Position numbers and translations under genes: made by a program
Shown: positions 7,691 to 17,696 of the stretch, one piece after another
Numbering within the stretch: the stretch's first letter is position 1
Layout: each line of letters starts with the position of its first letter
Notes under the pieces: model-generated
What the model was told of the DNA's origin: nothing
The model's database searches: none
What the model saw: only the letters and a program-made list of their open reading frames with translations
Assembly (NCBI RefSeq): GCF_017744955.1
Contig: NZ_JAGIAG010000006.1
Span: 1 to 64,000, forward strand
Source: Dokdonella sp.
GTDB taxonomy: Bacteria; Pseudomonadota; Gammaproteobacteria; Xanthomonadales; Rhodanobacteraceae
Length of the DNA: 64,000 nt
Reading direction: 5' to 3'

Positions 7691-10099
7691 ATGAACGATT
7701 TCCGCATCGCCATCCGCCAACTGCTGAAGACGCCCGGCTTCACCGTCGTCGCGCTGCTGACGCTCGCGCTCGGCATCGGCGCCTGCGCGGCGATGTTCGG
7801 CATCGTCAACGCGGTGTTGCTGAAGCCGCTGCCGCTGCACGAACCGCAGCGCCTGGCCTGGATCGAGAACGCCTACCCCGAAGGCGGCATGTCCGGGCGC
7901 ACGTCGATGGTCGACAACCTGCTCGACTGGCGCCGGCAGAGCCGCTCGTTCGAGCAGCTCGCCGCCTACAACGCGTTCTTCGGCTCCAACCAGTACACCC
8001 TGCTCGGCGCGACCGGGCCGCAGCGCATACGCGCCGTCCAGGTCACCCAGAACCTGCTCGACGTGCTCGGCGTGCGTACCGCGCTGGGGCGCAACTTCGT
8101 CGCCGAGGAAGCGGCTTCCCTCGACGCGCCGAGCGCGATCCTCGGCCACCGCTTCTGGCAGCAGCAGTTCGCCGCGGACCCCGCCGTCATCGGCCGCACG
8201 GTCACCATCAACAACCGGCCGGTGCAGGTGGTCGGCGTGCTGCCGGCGTCGTTCGACTTCGATTCGGTGTTCGCGCCGGGCGCCGGCGTGGACCTACTGA
8301 CGCCGATGCCGCTGACCGAGGAAACCGCGAAGTGGAACAACACGCTGTTCGTGATTGGGCGTCTCGCGCCCGGCGTCACGACGGCGGCGGCGCAGACCGA
8401 GCTCGACACGATCAACCGTCGCGTGCAAGCGGAGCACCCCGAGCGCGGAAGTTTCGGCGCCGCCGTCAGCGGACTCGAGCAGCACGTGCGCGGGCCGTTC
8501 CGCACGGCTTTCCTGATCCTGTTCGGCGCCGTGGTCTGCGTGCTGCTGATCGCCTGCCTGAACCTGTCCAACCTGCTGCTGACGCGGGCGCAGTCGCGAC
8601 GCAAGGAAACCGCGGTGCGCGTCGCGCTCGGCGCGAACCGGCTGCACGTCGTGCGGCTGGCGCTGGCGGAGAGCTTCGTGCTGGCCCTCGGCGGCGGCCT
8701 GCTCGGCGTCGCGCTCGCCGCGTTCGCGACCTCGGGCCTGGTCGACCTGCAGGCCTTCGACATCCCGCTGCTGCGGTCGGCGGACATCGATTCCACCGCG
8801 CTGCTGTTCGCCTTCTTCGTCGCCTGCGCCTCCGGTGCGCTGTGCGGCGCGCTGCCTGCGCTTCAACTGTGGCACAGCGACGTGAAGAGCACGCTCGGCG
8901 AAGTCGGCAGCAGCGGCAATTCGGGCAAGCAGGCGGCGCGCGTGCGCCGCACGCTGGTGGTGGCGCAGATCGCGCTGACGTGCGTGTTGCTGATCGGCGC
9001 GGGCCTGTTGCTGCGCAGCTTCGCCGAGGTCATGAACGTCAAGCTCGGCTTCGAACCGCAGCAGGCGGTGGCGTGGCGGCTCGACGCCACGCGTGAGTTC
9101 GGCACGCCCGAGGAACGCGCGAGCTACTACGAGCGCCTGGCCGAGCGCGTCCGCGCGCTGCCCGGCGTGGAGACCGCCGGCCTCGGCGACTCCTTGCCGC
9201 TCGGCCGCAACCGCACCTGGAGCGCGGGTGCCGAAGGCGAGGTCTATTCCCGTCACCGGTATCCGACCGCTTCGCCGCGCCTGGTCGATCACCGCTACCT
9301 GCAGGCGATGCGGGTTCCGCTGCTCGCCGGCCGCTATCTCGACGACCGCGATTCCGCCACCGCCGCGCGTGCCGTCGTGGTCAACCGGACGATGGCCCGC
9401 ACGCTGTGGCCGGATCGTGATCCGCTCGGGCAGAAGGTGATGGACGGCACCGAGGCCGGCACCGACTACGGTGTCGTGGTCGGCGTCGTCGGCGACATCC
9501 CGCGCGGCATCGAGGAGGCCGCGTATCCGGAAATGTATTTCGACCTGCGCCAGAACGAAGACTGGGGTTCGCTGGAACTGGTGGTGCGCAGCAGCCAGCC
9601 GCACGCGTCGCTGGTGCCGGCCGTGCGCGCCGCGCTGCACGATTTCGATCCGCAGCTGGCCAGCGAGGATTACGTCACGCTCGAGGAGGTCGTCGACCGC
9701 ACGGTCGCGCCGCGCCGGCTGACCACCTCGATGCTCGGCGGCTTCTCCTCTTTCGCGCTGCTGCTCGCCGCGCTCGGCATCTACGGCGTGATCGCCTATT
9801 CGGTCGCGCAACGCACGCGGGAAATCGCCATCCGCGTCGCCGTCGGCAGCCGCCGCAGCGGCGTGGTGCGCCTGATCGTCGGCGAAGGCCTGCGCATCGG
9901 CGTGTTCGGAATCGGTCTGGGCCTGGGCCTGGCCCTGCTCGGCGCGCGCCTGCTGCAGAGCCTGCTGTTCGGGGTCAGCGCACTCGATCCGGGCGTGTTC
10001 GCGCTGAACGCCGCCATTGTGCTCGGCGTCGCCCTGCTCGCCTCGCTGGTGCCCGCGCTGCGCGCGGCCGCGACCGATCCGGTCTCGGCGCTGCGATGA
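7691..10099 (+). CDS. MacB/FtsX-type ABC permease 2 of 10
   Basis: An 802-residue ADOP-type permease starting 10 bases after permease 1. The N-terminal helix carries the family motif [20 protein letters not shown], followed by LLKPLPL. FtsX domain 1 has VVCVLLIACLNLSNLLLTR with KETAVRVALGANR. Domain 2 has FALLLAALGIYGVIAYS and REIAIRVAVGSRR. The periplasmic MacB-like core shows typical turns: GRNFVAEE, and ILGHRFWQQQFAADPAVIGR followed by VTINN. It is one of the most canonical members of the array. Substrate unknown. Confidence 0.9.
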   Translation: MNDFRIAIRQLLKTPGFTVVALLTLALGIGACAAMFGIVNAVLLKPLPLHEPQRLAWIENAYPEGGMSGRTSMVDNLLDWRRQSRSFEQLAAYNAFFGSNQYTLLGATGPQRIRAVQVTQNLLDVLGVRTALGRNFVAEEAASLDAPSAILGHRFWQQQFAADPAVIGRTVTINNRPVQVVGVLPASFDFDSVFAPGAGVDLLTPMPLTEETAKWNNTLFVIGRLAPGVTTAAAQTELDTINRRVQAEHPERGSFGAAVSGLEQHVRGPFRTAFLILFGAVVCVLLIACLNLSNLLLTRAQSRRKETAVRVALGANRLHVVRLALAESFVLALGGGLLGVALAAFATSGLVDLQAFDIPLLRSADIDSTALLFAFFVACASGALCGALPALQLWHSDVKSTLGEVGSSGNSGKQAARVRRTLVVAQIALTCVLLIGAGLLLRSFAEVMNVKLGFEPQQAVAWRLDATREFGTPEERASYYERLAERVRALPGVETAGLGDSLPLGRNRTWSAGAEGEVYSRHRYPTASPRLVDHRYLQAMRVPLLAGRYLDDRDSATAARAVVVNRTMARTLWPDRDPLGQKVMDGTEAGTDYGVVVGVVGDIPRGIEEAAYPEMYFDLRQNEDWGSLELVVRSSQPHASLVPAVRAALHDFDPQLASEDYVTLEEVVDRTVAPRRLTTSMLGGFSSFALLLAALGIYGVIAYSVAQRTREIAIRVAVGSRRSGVVRLIVGEGLRIGVFGIGLGLGLALLGARLLQSLLFGVSALDPGVFALNAAIVLGVALLASLVPALRAAATDPVSALR

Positions 10100-10136
10100 C
10101 CACGACACAAGGTCCGACCCGAGGACGCCACCGCTC

Positions 10137-12569
10137 ATGACTTCGTTCCTTTCCGACCTGCGCCTGGCCTTGCGCACGCTGCGCGGCAAACCCGGCTTCG
10201 TCTCGACCGCCGTGCTGACGCTGATGCTCGGCATCGGCGCGGTCGCGGCGATCTTCACCGTCTACGACGCGGTGCTGCTGAAGCCGCTGCCGTTCACCGA
10301 TCCCGCGCGTCTGGTGCGCGTGATGCGCACGCAGGCGCCGGTGAAGAACTCCCCCGTGTCGCCGCCCGTGTTCCGTGAATGGGCCGAACGCAGCGGTGCG
10401 GCCTTCGAGGCGATCGGCGCCTTCGTGCCGCAGACGGTGAACCTGACCGGCGCCGGCAACGCCGAACGCCTGACCGGCTACACGGTCACGCCGGGATTCT
10501 GGAACGTGTTCGGCCAGCCGGTGGCGCTCGGCCGCAGCTTCGGCGACGCCGAGGAAAACGCCAACGAACGCGTCGTCGTGCTCGGCGACGCGCTGTGGCG
10601 CGTGCGCTTCGGCGCCGACCCGGCGGTAGTCGGCCGCGACATCCAGCTCAACGGCGAGTCCTGGCGCGTGATCGGCGTCGCCGCCGCCGCGTTCCGCTAT
10701 CCGTCCGACGCGCAGCTGTGGACGCCGACCTTCCTGCCCGCGAACAACGCCAGCCGCGGCTCCAATTCGCTCGCCCCGATCGCGCGGCTCGCGCCCGGCG
10801 TCACCCTGGAGCAGGCGCGCGAGGTCATGCGCGGCATCACCGACTGGGAAGCGGAAACCTTCCCCGACGGCAGCGCCCCGCTGGTCGCGCAAGTCGAGCG
10901 CCTCGACGAACTGGTCGGGCGCGGATTGCGCGGCTCGCTGTCGGTGCTGCTCGGCGCGGCGCTGCTGGTGCTGCTGATCGCCTGCGCCAATCTCGCCAGC
11001 CTGATGCTCACGCGCGGCCAGGTCCGCGAGCAGGAACTGGCCGTGCGCAGCGCGCTCGGCGCCAGCCACGCCCAGCTGATGCGCAACGTGCTCGCCGAGG
11101 CCTTCCTGCTCGCCGGCGCGGGCGCGCTCGCCGCCTTGCTGTTCGCCTACGGTGCGGTCCGCGCCCTGCTGCGCCTCGCGCCCGACCTGCTGCCGGCCTA
11201 CAACGCGCCGGCGATCGACCTGCGCGTCGTGTCCGCCACCACGCTGGTCGCCTTGGCGACGCTGATCCTGTTCGGTCTCGCGCCGGCGTGGCGCGCCGGA
11301 CGCGCGGATCCCGCGCTGGCCCTGCGCAGCGGAGCGCGCGGACAGGTCGGCAACCAGACCCAGGCGCGTGCGCGCGGGGTGCTCGTGGCGGCGGAAATCG
11401 CGCTGGCGATGACCCTGCTGTCCGGCGCCGGCCTGCTGATCGACAGCCTGCGCCAGTTGTCGAAGGTCGACTCCGGCCTGCGCGATCCCGAGCGCGTGCT
11501 CACCGCGAAATTCTCGCTGGCGATACCGGCGATGCAGCCCGGCGAGGACTTCAAGGCCTGGTACACGCGCGTCAAGGCGGTGCTCGAGCCGCGCCTGGAC
11601 GCGCTGCAGGCACGCCTGCGCACGCTGCCGGGCGTGACTTCGATCGCGATCACCAACGCCCTGCCGGCGTCCGGCCAGGGCGGCTGGAACGGCGGCTTCG
11701 AGATCGCCGGCCAGGAGGTGCCGAAGGACGCGATCGCCGAGTTCCGCTTCGGCAGCCCCGCCTATTTCAGCACCTTCGGCATCCCGCTGAAGGCTGGCCG
11801 CATGTTCGACGAGAGCGACGGCGCGCGCGCGCTGTTCCCGACCGAAGTGCTGGTCAGCCAGACCTTCGTCGATCGCTATCTCGGCGGCGGCGACGCGCTC
11901 GGCCGCCAGGTGACGGTATTCGACGACTCGCCCAAGACCATCGTCGGCGTGGTCGGCGACGTGCGCCAGTTCGGCCTCGACCAGGGGCCCGACGCCGAGG
12001 TCTGGATGCCCGTGCGCACCGTTCCGGTCGGCAATCTCGCGCTGGCGCTGAAGACCGACGGCGACGCACTCGCCTTGGCGCCGACACTGCGCCGCGCGGT
12101 GCAGGAGAGCTTCCCCGACGTGCCGCTGTACGCCATCCGAACGATGGACGAAGTCACCGGCGAGACCTCGCGCCTGCGCCGCTTCAACATGACGCTGATG
12201 AGCGCGTTCGCGGCCTGCGCGCTCGCGCTCGCCGCGATCGGCCTGTACGGCGTGATCGCCTGGATCGCCGCACAGCGCCGCCGCGAGATCGGCGTACGCC
12301 AGTCCTTCGGCGCGACCCGCGCGCACATCCACGCGATGATGCTGAAGAGCGGCCTGCGCATGGTCGTGCCCGGCATCCTCGCCGGTTTCGCCGGCGCGCT
12401 GGCGATCGGCCAACTGATCGGCAGCCAGCTGTTCGGCGTCGGCAGCGCCGATCCGCGCGTCCTCGCCGGCGTGGTGGCGATGCTCGGCCTGGTCGCGCTC
12501 GCCGCCTGCCTGATTCCTTCGTGGCGCGCATTGCGCGTCGCGCCGATGGACGCGCTGCGCAATGACTGA
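10137..12569 (+). CDS. MacB/FtsX-type ABC permease 3 of 10
   Basis: An 810-residue ADOP-type permease. ATG 10137 gives the usual short cytoplasmic N-terminus (MTSFLSDLRLALRTLRGKPG) before helix 1. FtsX domain 1 has LLVLLIACANLASLMLTR and [15 protein letters not shown]. The C-terminal domain has LALAAIGLYGVIAWIAAQRR and REIGVRQSFGATRAH. It is strikingly similar along its whole length to permease 4, sharing blocks such as IFTVYDAVLLKPLPF, TPGFWNVFGQP and NERVVVLGDALWR. The pair probably arose by a fairly recent tandem duplication. Confidence 0.9.
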   Translation: MTSFLSDLRLALRTLRGKPGFVSTAVLTLMLGIGAVAAIFTVYDAVLLKPLPFTDPARLVRVMRTQAPVKNSPVSPPVFREWAERSGAAFEAIGAFVPQTVNLTGAGNAERLTGYTVTPGFWNVFGQPVALGRSFGDAEENANERVVVLGDALWRVRFGADPAVVGRDIQLNGESWRVIGVAAAAFRYPSDAQLWTPTFLPANNASRGSNSLAPIARLAPGVTLEQAREVMRGITDWEAETFPDGSAPLVAQVERLDELVGRGLRGSLSVLLGAALLVLLIACANLASLMLTRGQVREQELAVRSALGASHAQLMRNVLAEAFLLAGAGALAALLFAYGAVRALLRLAPDLLPAYNAPAIDLRVVSATTLVALATLILFGLAPAWRAGRADPALALRSGARGQVGNQTQARARGVLVAAEIALAMTLLSGAGLLIDSLRQLSKVDSGLRDPERVLTAKFSLAIPAMQPGEDFKAWYTRVKAVLEPRLDALQARLRTLPGVTSIAITNALPASGQGGWNGGFEIAGQEVPKDAIAEFRFGSPAYFSTFGIPLKAGRMFDESDGARALFPTEVLVSQTFVDRYLGGGDALGRQVTVFDDSPKTIVGVVGDVRQFGLDQGPDAEVWMPVRTVPVGNLALALKTDGDALALAPTLRRAVQESFPDVPLYAIRTMDEVTGETSRLRRFNMTLMSAFAACALALAAIGLYGVIAWIAAQRRREIGVRQSFGATRAHIHAMMLKSGLRMVVPGILAGFAGALAIGQLIGSQLFGVGSADPRVLAGVVAMLGLVALAACLIPSWRALRVAPMDALRND

Positions 12570-12626
12570 CTCGCCCCTGCTTCGCGCCGCGGCTGCCGAC
12601 GCCTTCCCGGCCGGGAGCCGCCGCCC

Positions 12627-15059
12627 GTGAGCGCACTTGCCCGCGACCTCCGGCACGCCGCCCGCGCCCTGCTCATGCGGCCGACGTTCTTCCTCACCGC
12701 CGTGCTGACGTTGACGCTCGGCATCGGCGCCGTCGCCGCGATCTTCACGGTGTACGACGCCGTGCTGCTGAAGCCGCTGCCGTTCGCCCATGCCGACCGG
12801 ATCGTGCGCGTCACGCGCGAGCAGCCGCCGGCGAGCCTGAGCACGATCTCGGCCCAGGCGTTCGAGGAATGGCGCGACCGCAGCGGCGATGCGTTCGACG
12901 CGATCGGCGCGTTCGTGGTCGAGACGCGCAACCTGACCAGCGCCGGCGAGGCGCAGCGGCTGACGGTCTACAAGGTCACCCCCGGCTTCTGGAACGTCTT
13001 CGGCCAGCCCTTCGCGCTCGGTCGCTCCTTCGGCGAGGCGGAGGAGCGGCAGAACGAGCGCGTCGTCGTGCTCGGCGACGCGCTGTGGCGGACCCAGTTC
13101 GGCGGCGACGCCTCGGTGATCGGCCGCGACATCGCGCTCAACGGCGAATCGTTCCGCGTCATCGGCGTCGCGGCCCCGACGTTCCGCTACCCGGCCGACG
13201 CCCAGGTGTGGATCCCGACCTTCCTGCCCGGCAACACCACCCGAACGCGCGGCATGAACTATCTGCGCCCGGTCGCACGCCTGCGCGACGGCGTCTCGCT
13301 GGCGCAGGCGAAGGCCGTGATGCAGGGCATCTCGGACTGGCAGGCGCGCACCTATCCGGACGAGCACGCCGGCATGAGTGCCGGCGTCACGCCGCTGAAG
13401 GACCTGCTCAGCGGCGACGTGCGCCGCCCGCTGCAGATGCTGCTGATCGCCGCGGCGCTCGTGCTGCTGATCGCCTGCGTGAACCTGGCCAACCTGATGC
13501 TCGCGCGCGGCCAGGCGCGCGAGCACGAACTCGCCCTGCGCAGCGCGCTCGGCGCCGGCCAGACGCGGCTCGTGCGCCAGGTGCTGGCCGAATCGCTGCT
13601 GATCGCGCTCGCCGGCGCGGCGAGCGGCCTGGCCCTCGCCCGGCCGGCGATCGTCGCGCTGACGGCTCTCGCCCCCGACCTGCTGCCGGCCTACGCCGCA
13701 CCGGCGATCGACCTGCGCGTGATCGCGACCACCGCCGCGGTCGCACTGGCGACCTTGCTGCTGTTCGGCCTGCTGCCGGCGTGGCGCGCCGCGCAATCCG
13801 ATCCGTTGCACGCGCTACGCGGCGCCTCGCGCAGCCAGACCGGCTCGCGCGCGCAGGTTCGCGCGCGTTCCGCGCTGGTCGCGGCGGAGATCGCGCTGGC
13901 GCTGACCTTGCTCGCCGGCGCGTCGCTGCTGATCGGCAGCCTGCACCAGCTCGGCAAGGTGGAATCGGGCGTCGGTTCGCCGCAGGTGCTGACCGCGTCG
14001 TTCTCGGTGTCGCTGCCGGCGCAGCAGCCGGGCGACGTCGCGGACGAATGGGCCGCGCGCGCGATCGGCCAGCTGACGCCGCGGCTGGAGGCGATCGAGC
14101 AGCGTCTGCGTGCGCTGCCCGGCGTCACCGCCGTCGCGCTGGCGAACCGCCTGCCGGCATCCGGCGACTGGGGCTGGAACAGCCGCTTCACGATCCCGGG
14201 ACGCACGCTCGACGACAAGGCGCTGGCCGAATACCGTTTCGTCAGCGCGGACTATTTCCGCACCTTCGGCATCCCGGTCGAAGCCGGCCGCGCGTTCACC
14301 GCGACCGACGGCGCCCATTCGCTGTATCCGACCGAGGTTCTGGTCAACCAGGCGTTCGCCGACCGCTACCTGGCCGGCTCCGATCCGCTCAGCCAGACCA
14401 TCACGATCTTCGGCGACCAGCCCAAACGCATCGTCGGCGTGGTCGGCAACGTGCGCCAGGCCGGGCTCGACCAGCCGCCGAACACGGAAGTCTATTTTCC
14501 GGTGAGCAAGTCGGCCGTCGGCGATCTGGTGCTGGCGATCCAGGTCGAGGGCGACGCTCTGGGCTACACCGAACCGCTGCGCCGCGCGATGCGCGAGATC
14601 GCGCCCGACGTGCCGCTGTACTCGATCCGCACGATGGACGAGGTGACCGGCGCGACCAAGCGCCTGCGCGAGTTCAACATGATCCTGATGAGCGCGTTCG
14701 CGGCCGTCGCGCTGCTGCTCGCGGCGATCGGCCTGTACGGCGTGATCGCGTTCTCGGTCGGTAGCCGTCGCCGCGAGATCGGCGTGCGCCAGGCGCTCGG
14801 CGCCGCGGGCGGCGACATCCGCCGGCTGGTCTTCAGCGACGGCTTGCGCATGATCGTGCCCGGCATCGCGCTCGGACTGCTCGGCGCGCTCGCGCTCGGC
14901 CGCCTGATCGCCTCGCAGCTCTACGGCGTCGGCGTGGCCGATCCCGTCGTGCTGGCCGGCTCGGCCCTGTTCCTGATCGCCGCGGCGCTGGCCGCCTGCG
15001 CGATTCCCACCGTCCACGCGACGCGCGTACCGCCGATGGAGGCCCTGCGCAATGAATGA
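12627..15059 (+). CDS. MacB/FtsX-type ABC permease 4 of 10
   Basis: An 810-residue ADOP-type permease and close paralogue of permease 3. It starts at GTG 12627, giving MSALARDLRHAARALLMRPT before helix 1; GGGAG lies 10 bases upstream and no better ATG aligns with the family N-terminus. FtsX domain 1 has LVLLIACVNLANLMLAR and HELALRSALGAGQTR. The C-terminal domain has VALLLAAIGLYGVIAFSVG and REIGVRQALGAAGGD. It lies 57 bases downstream of permease 3. The paralogues keep the same domain boundaries but differ in the periplasmic loops, consistent with divergence in what those loops contact. Confidence 0.9.
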   Translation: MSALARDLRHAARALLMRPTFFLTAVLTLTLGIGAVAAIFTVYDAVLLKPLPFAHADRIVRVTREQPPASLSTISAQAFEEWRDRSGDAFDAIGAFVVETRNLTSAGEAQRLTVYKVTPGFWNVFGQPFALGRSFGEAEERQNERVVVLGDALWRTQFGGDASVIGRDIALNGESFRVIGVAAPTFRYPADAQVWIPTFLPGNTTRTRGMNYLRPVARLRDGVSLAQAKAVMQGISDWQARTYPDEHAGMSAGVTPLKDLLSGDVRRPLQMLLIAAALVLLIACVNLANLMLARGQAREHELALRSALGAGQTRLVRQVLAESLLIALAGAASGLALARPAIVALTALAPDLLPAYAAPAIDLRVIATTAAVALATLLLFGLLPAWRAAQSDPLHALRGASRSQTGSRAQVRARSALVAAEIALALTLLAGASLLIGSLHQLGKVESGVGSPQVLTASFSVSLPAQQPGDVADEWAARAIGQLTPRLEAIEQRLRALPGVTAVALANRLPASGDWGWNSRFTIPGRTLDDKALAEYRFVSADYFRTFGIPVEAGRAFTATDGAHSLYPTEVLVNQAFADRYLAGSDPLSQTITIFGDQPKRIVGVVGNVRQAGLDQPPNTEVYFPVSKSAVGDLVLAIQVEGDALGYTEPLRRAMREIAPDVPLYSIRTMDEVTGATKRLREFNMILMSAFAAVALLLAAIGLYGVIAFSVGSRRREIGVRQALGAAGGDIRRLVFSDGLRMIVPGIALGLLGALALGRLIASQLYGVGVADPVVLAGSALFLIAAALAACAIPTVHATRVPPMEALRNE

Positions 15060-15092
15060 CCACCACGGCGCCTGCTGCGCGGAGCCGGCACG

Positions 15093-17516
15093 ATGAGCGT
15101 CCTCACGGCCGTCGGCTCGGTCTTGCGTCGTCTCTCGCGCGCGCCGGCGTTCCCGGCCGCCGCGATCGCGATGCTCGCGCTCGGCATCGGACTGACCGTG
15201 GCAATGGTCTGCACCGTCGACGGCGTGCTGCTGCGCGGGCTGCCGGTGCCGGACGGCGAGCGGCTGGTCGCGGTGGTCGCCGACAATCCGGCGCAGCAGG
15301 TCGCGCGGGCACAGCTCACCGTCGCCGAAGCCGAGCAGCTCGCACGCGCTACGGCCGGCTTCGAGGCGCTCGGCTATTTCCAATGGACCGGCGTCAGCGT
15401 GCTCGACGCCGGCCACGCGCGCGAGATCCCGGCGCAATTCGTCAGCCCCGGCTTCTTCGCCGCGCTCGGCGTGCAGCCGCTGCTCGGCCGCGTGCCGACC
15501 GACGAGGACATCCGCGCCGGCCTGCCGCTGGCGGTGCTCTCGCACGAGGAATGGCAGCGCGCATTCGGCGGCGACGCGGGCGTGATCGGACGCCGCCTCG
15601 ACACCATCGGCCACGCGCCGCTCGAGGTCGTCGGCGTGATGCCGCCCGCGATCGACGCGATCACCGGCGACGCCGGCGTGTGGACGGCGCTGCTGCCGAA
15701 CGAACTGCCGCAGGACGGCGCACGCCGGCTGGACCTGCGCATCCTGCAGGTGATCGGCCGGTTGCAAGCCGGCACCTCGCTGGCGCAGGCGAACGCGGCG
15801 CTCGCCGCGCAACTGGCGACGCTGCGCGCGGCGCACGGTCTCGACGACGCATCGGGTTGGCGGCTGCACGCGTACAGCCAGCTGGATCTGCTCGTCGGCG
15901 GTGCGCGCGGCGCGCTGTGGGGCGCGTTCGCGCTGGCCTGCATGGTGCTGCTGATCGCCTGCGCCAACGTCGCGATCCTGCTCGACGCGCGCCAGGCCGC
16001 GCGCCGGCGCGAACTGGCCGTGATGCAGGCGATCGGCGCCAGCCGTGAACGCCTGCGCGGCCAGCTGCTGCTGGAACTGACCTTGCTCGGCGCGATCGCG
16101 CTCGCGCTCGGCGTCGCGCTCGCCCACGTCGGCATCGCGCTGCTGCGCGGCCTCGCCGAAGGCAGCGTGCCGCGCGTGGACGGCATCGTCATGGATTGGC
16201 GCGTGTTCGCCGTCGCCGCCGTGCTCGCGCTCACCGCACCGCTGTGCGCGGTGCTCGGCGGCAGTCTGCGCCTGCCCGCCGCGCCGGCCGAGGCGGTGCG
16301 CGGCGGCGGCAAGGGCGTGATCGGCGGCGCGCGCACGCAGCGCCTGCTGCCCGCGGCGGCGATGGCGCTGTCGACGGCCAGCTTGGTCGCCGCGCTCGGC
16401 GTCGGCCTCGGTCTGTGGCGGCTGCAACGCGTGGAGCCGGGTTTCCGCGCCGACGGCGTGCACGCGCTGACCTTGTTCCGCGAGAGCCTCGGCACCGACA
16501 GCGGCACCGGCGGCCCGCCGGAATGGACGCGCTTCTCCGACGAGGTACTGCAACGCCTCGCCGCGCTGCCGGGCGCCGACGGCGTCGCGCTGACGACGGT
16601 CGCGCCGCTGGTGCAGATCGGCGGCGCCAGCGCCGACGTGCGCACCAGCGGCGGCGCTGACGACGCGCCGGTGCAGGCCGCCGTGCGCCGCGTCTCGCCG
16701 GGCTATCGCACCCTGCTCGGCGTGCCGCTGCTCGCCGGGCGCGACTTCGGCGCCGACGACCGCGTCGGCAGCGAGCCGGTGGCGATCGTCAATCGCACGC
16801 TGGCGCGCCGCCTGTTCGGCGAGGCTTCGCCGCTCGGCCGCACCATCGACCTGCCGCTGGCGCGCAGCGGCCGCGCGACCTGCCGCATCGTCGGCATCGT
16901 CGAGGACATCCGCAACGACGGCCTGCGCGCCGCGCCCGCGCCGGAAGTGATGGTGCCGTTCGCGCAGGCGCCGCGCGTGGCGATGACGTTCCTGCTGCGC
17001 TCGACGCCGGGGCTGCAAGGCGTCGACGCGGCGATGGCCGCGGCGCTGTGGAGCGTCGACGCGCGCCAGAGCATCACGCGCCAGTTCGCGCTCGACGAGC
17101 GCCTCGCCGCCGAGCTGCGGCCGGCGCGCTTCTTCGCGCGCGTCGTCGGCGCGTTCGCGTTCGCCGCCCTGCTGCTGGCGGTGCTCGGCGTCTACGCGGT
17201 CGCCTCGCTGCAGCAGCGCCGCCGCGTCGGCGAGTTCGGCCTGCGTCTGGCCATCGGCGCGACGCCGGCGCGGCTGGCGCGGACGATCCTGCGCGACAGC
17301 CTCCTCGTCAGCGCCGCCGGCATCGCCGCCGGCCTCGGCCTCGCCGCGGCCGGGGCGCGCCTGCTCGGCCCGCTGCGCGCGGTCGGCGACGTCGACCTGC
17401 CGTCGGCGCTCGCGCTCGGTCTCGGCGCGATGGGCGCCGCCGCCGCGCTGGCCGCCCTGCTGCCGGCGCTGCGCGCCGCACGCGTGCCGCCGATGGAGGC
17501 GCTGCGCGATGGCTGA
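15093..17516 (+). CDS. MacB/FtsX-type ABC permease 5 of 10
   Basis: An 807-residue ADOP-type permease starting at ATG 15093, 33 bases after permease 4. Helix 1 is IAMLALGIGLTVAMVCTVDG followed by VLLRGLPVPDGERLV, a variant of the usual LLKPLPF turn. FtsX domain 1 has CMVLLIACANVAILLDAR with RELAVMQAIGASRER in place of the commoner RxALGA. The C-terminal domain has ALLLAVLGVYAVASLQQRR and GEFGLRLAIGATPAR. It is followed by the longest gap inside the array (180 bases), a possible internal transcription boundary, though no promoter could be assigned there. Confidence 0.88.
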   Translation: MSVLTAVGSVLRRLSRAPAFPAAAIAMLALGIGLTVAMVCTVDGVLLRGLPVPDGERLVAVVADNPAQQVARAQLTVAEAEQLARATAGFEALGYFQWTGVSVLDAGHAREIPAQFVSPGFFAALGVQPLLGRVPTDEDIRAGLPLAVLSHEEWQRAFGGDAGVIGRRLDTIGHAPLEVVGVMPPAIDAITGDAGVWTALLPNELPQDGARRLDLRILQVIGRLQAGTSLAQANAALAAQLATLRAAHGLDDASGWRLHAYSQLDLLVGGARGALWGAFALACMVLLIACANVAILLDARQAARRRELAVMQAIGASRERLRGQLLLELTLLGAIALALGVALAHVGIALLRGLAEGSVPRVDGIVMDWRVFAVAAVLALTAPLCAVLGGSLRLPAAPAEAVRGGGKGVIGGARTQRLLPAAAMALSTASLVAALGVGLGLWRLQRVEPGFRADGVHALTLFRESLGTDSGTGGPPEWTRFSDEVLQRLAALPGADGVALTTVAPLVQIGGASADVRTSGGADDAPVQAAVRRVSPGYRTLLGVPLLAGRDFGADDRVGSEPVAIVNRTLARRLFGEASPLGRTIDLPLARSGRATCRIVGIVEDIRNDGLRAAPAPEVMVPFAQAPRVAMTFLLRSTPGLQGVDAAMAAALWSVDARQSITRQFALDERLAAELRPARFFARVVGAFAFAALLLAVLGVYAVASLQQRRRVGEFGLRLAIGATPARLARTILRDSLLVSAAGIAAGLGLAAAGARLLGPLRAVGDVDLPSALALGLGAMGAAAALAALLPALRAARVPPMEALRDG

Positions 17517-17696
17517 CTTCGCCGACGTCGTGCCCGCCCGCGTGGGCATCCATTGCGCGCGCACCACGCCGCGCCGCGGACGGCTGGCCGCCCACCGCGC
17601 AGCGGTGAACGTCCCGCACATCCGCGCGAACGACGCCTGCTGCGGCGGCGTCGCGATCCGCTTCCCATTTCCCGTTCGTTCCGCGGAAGGCCGCCG

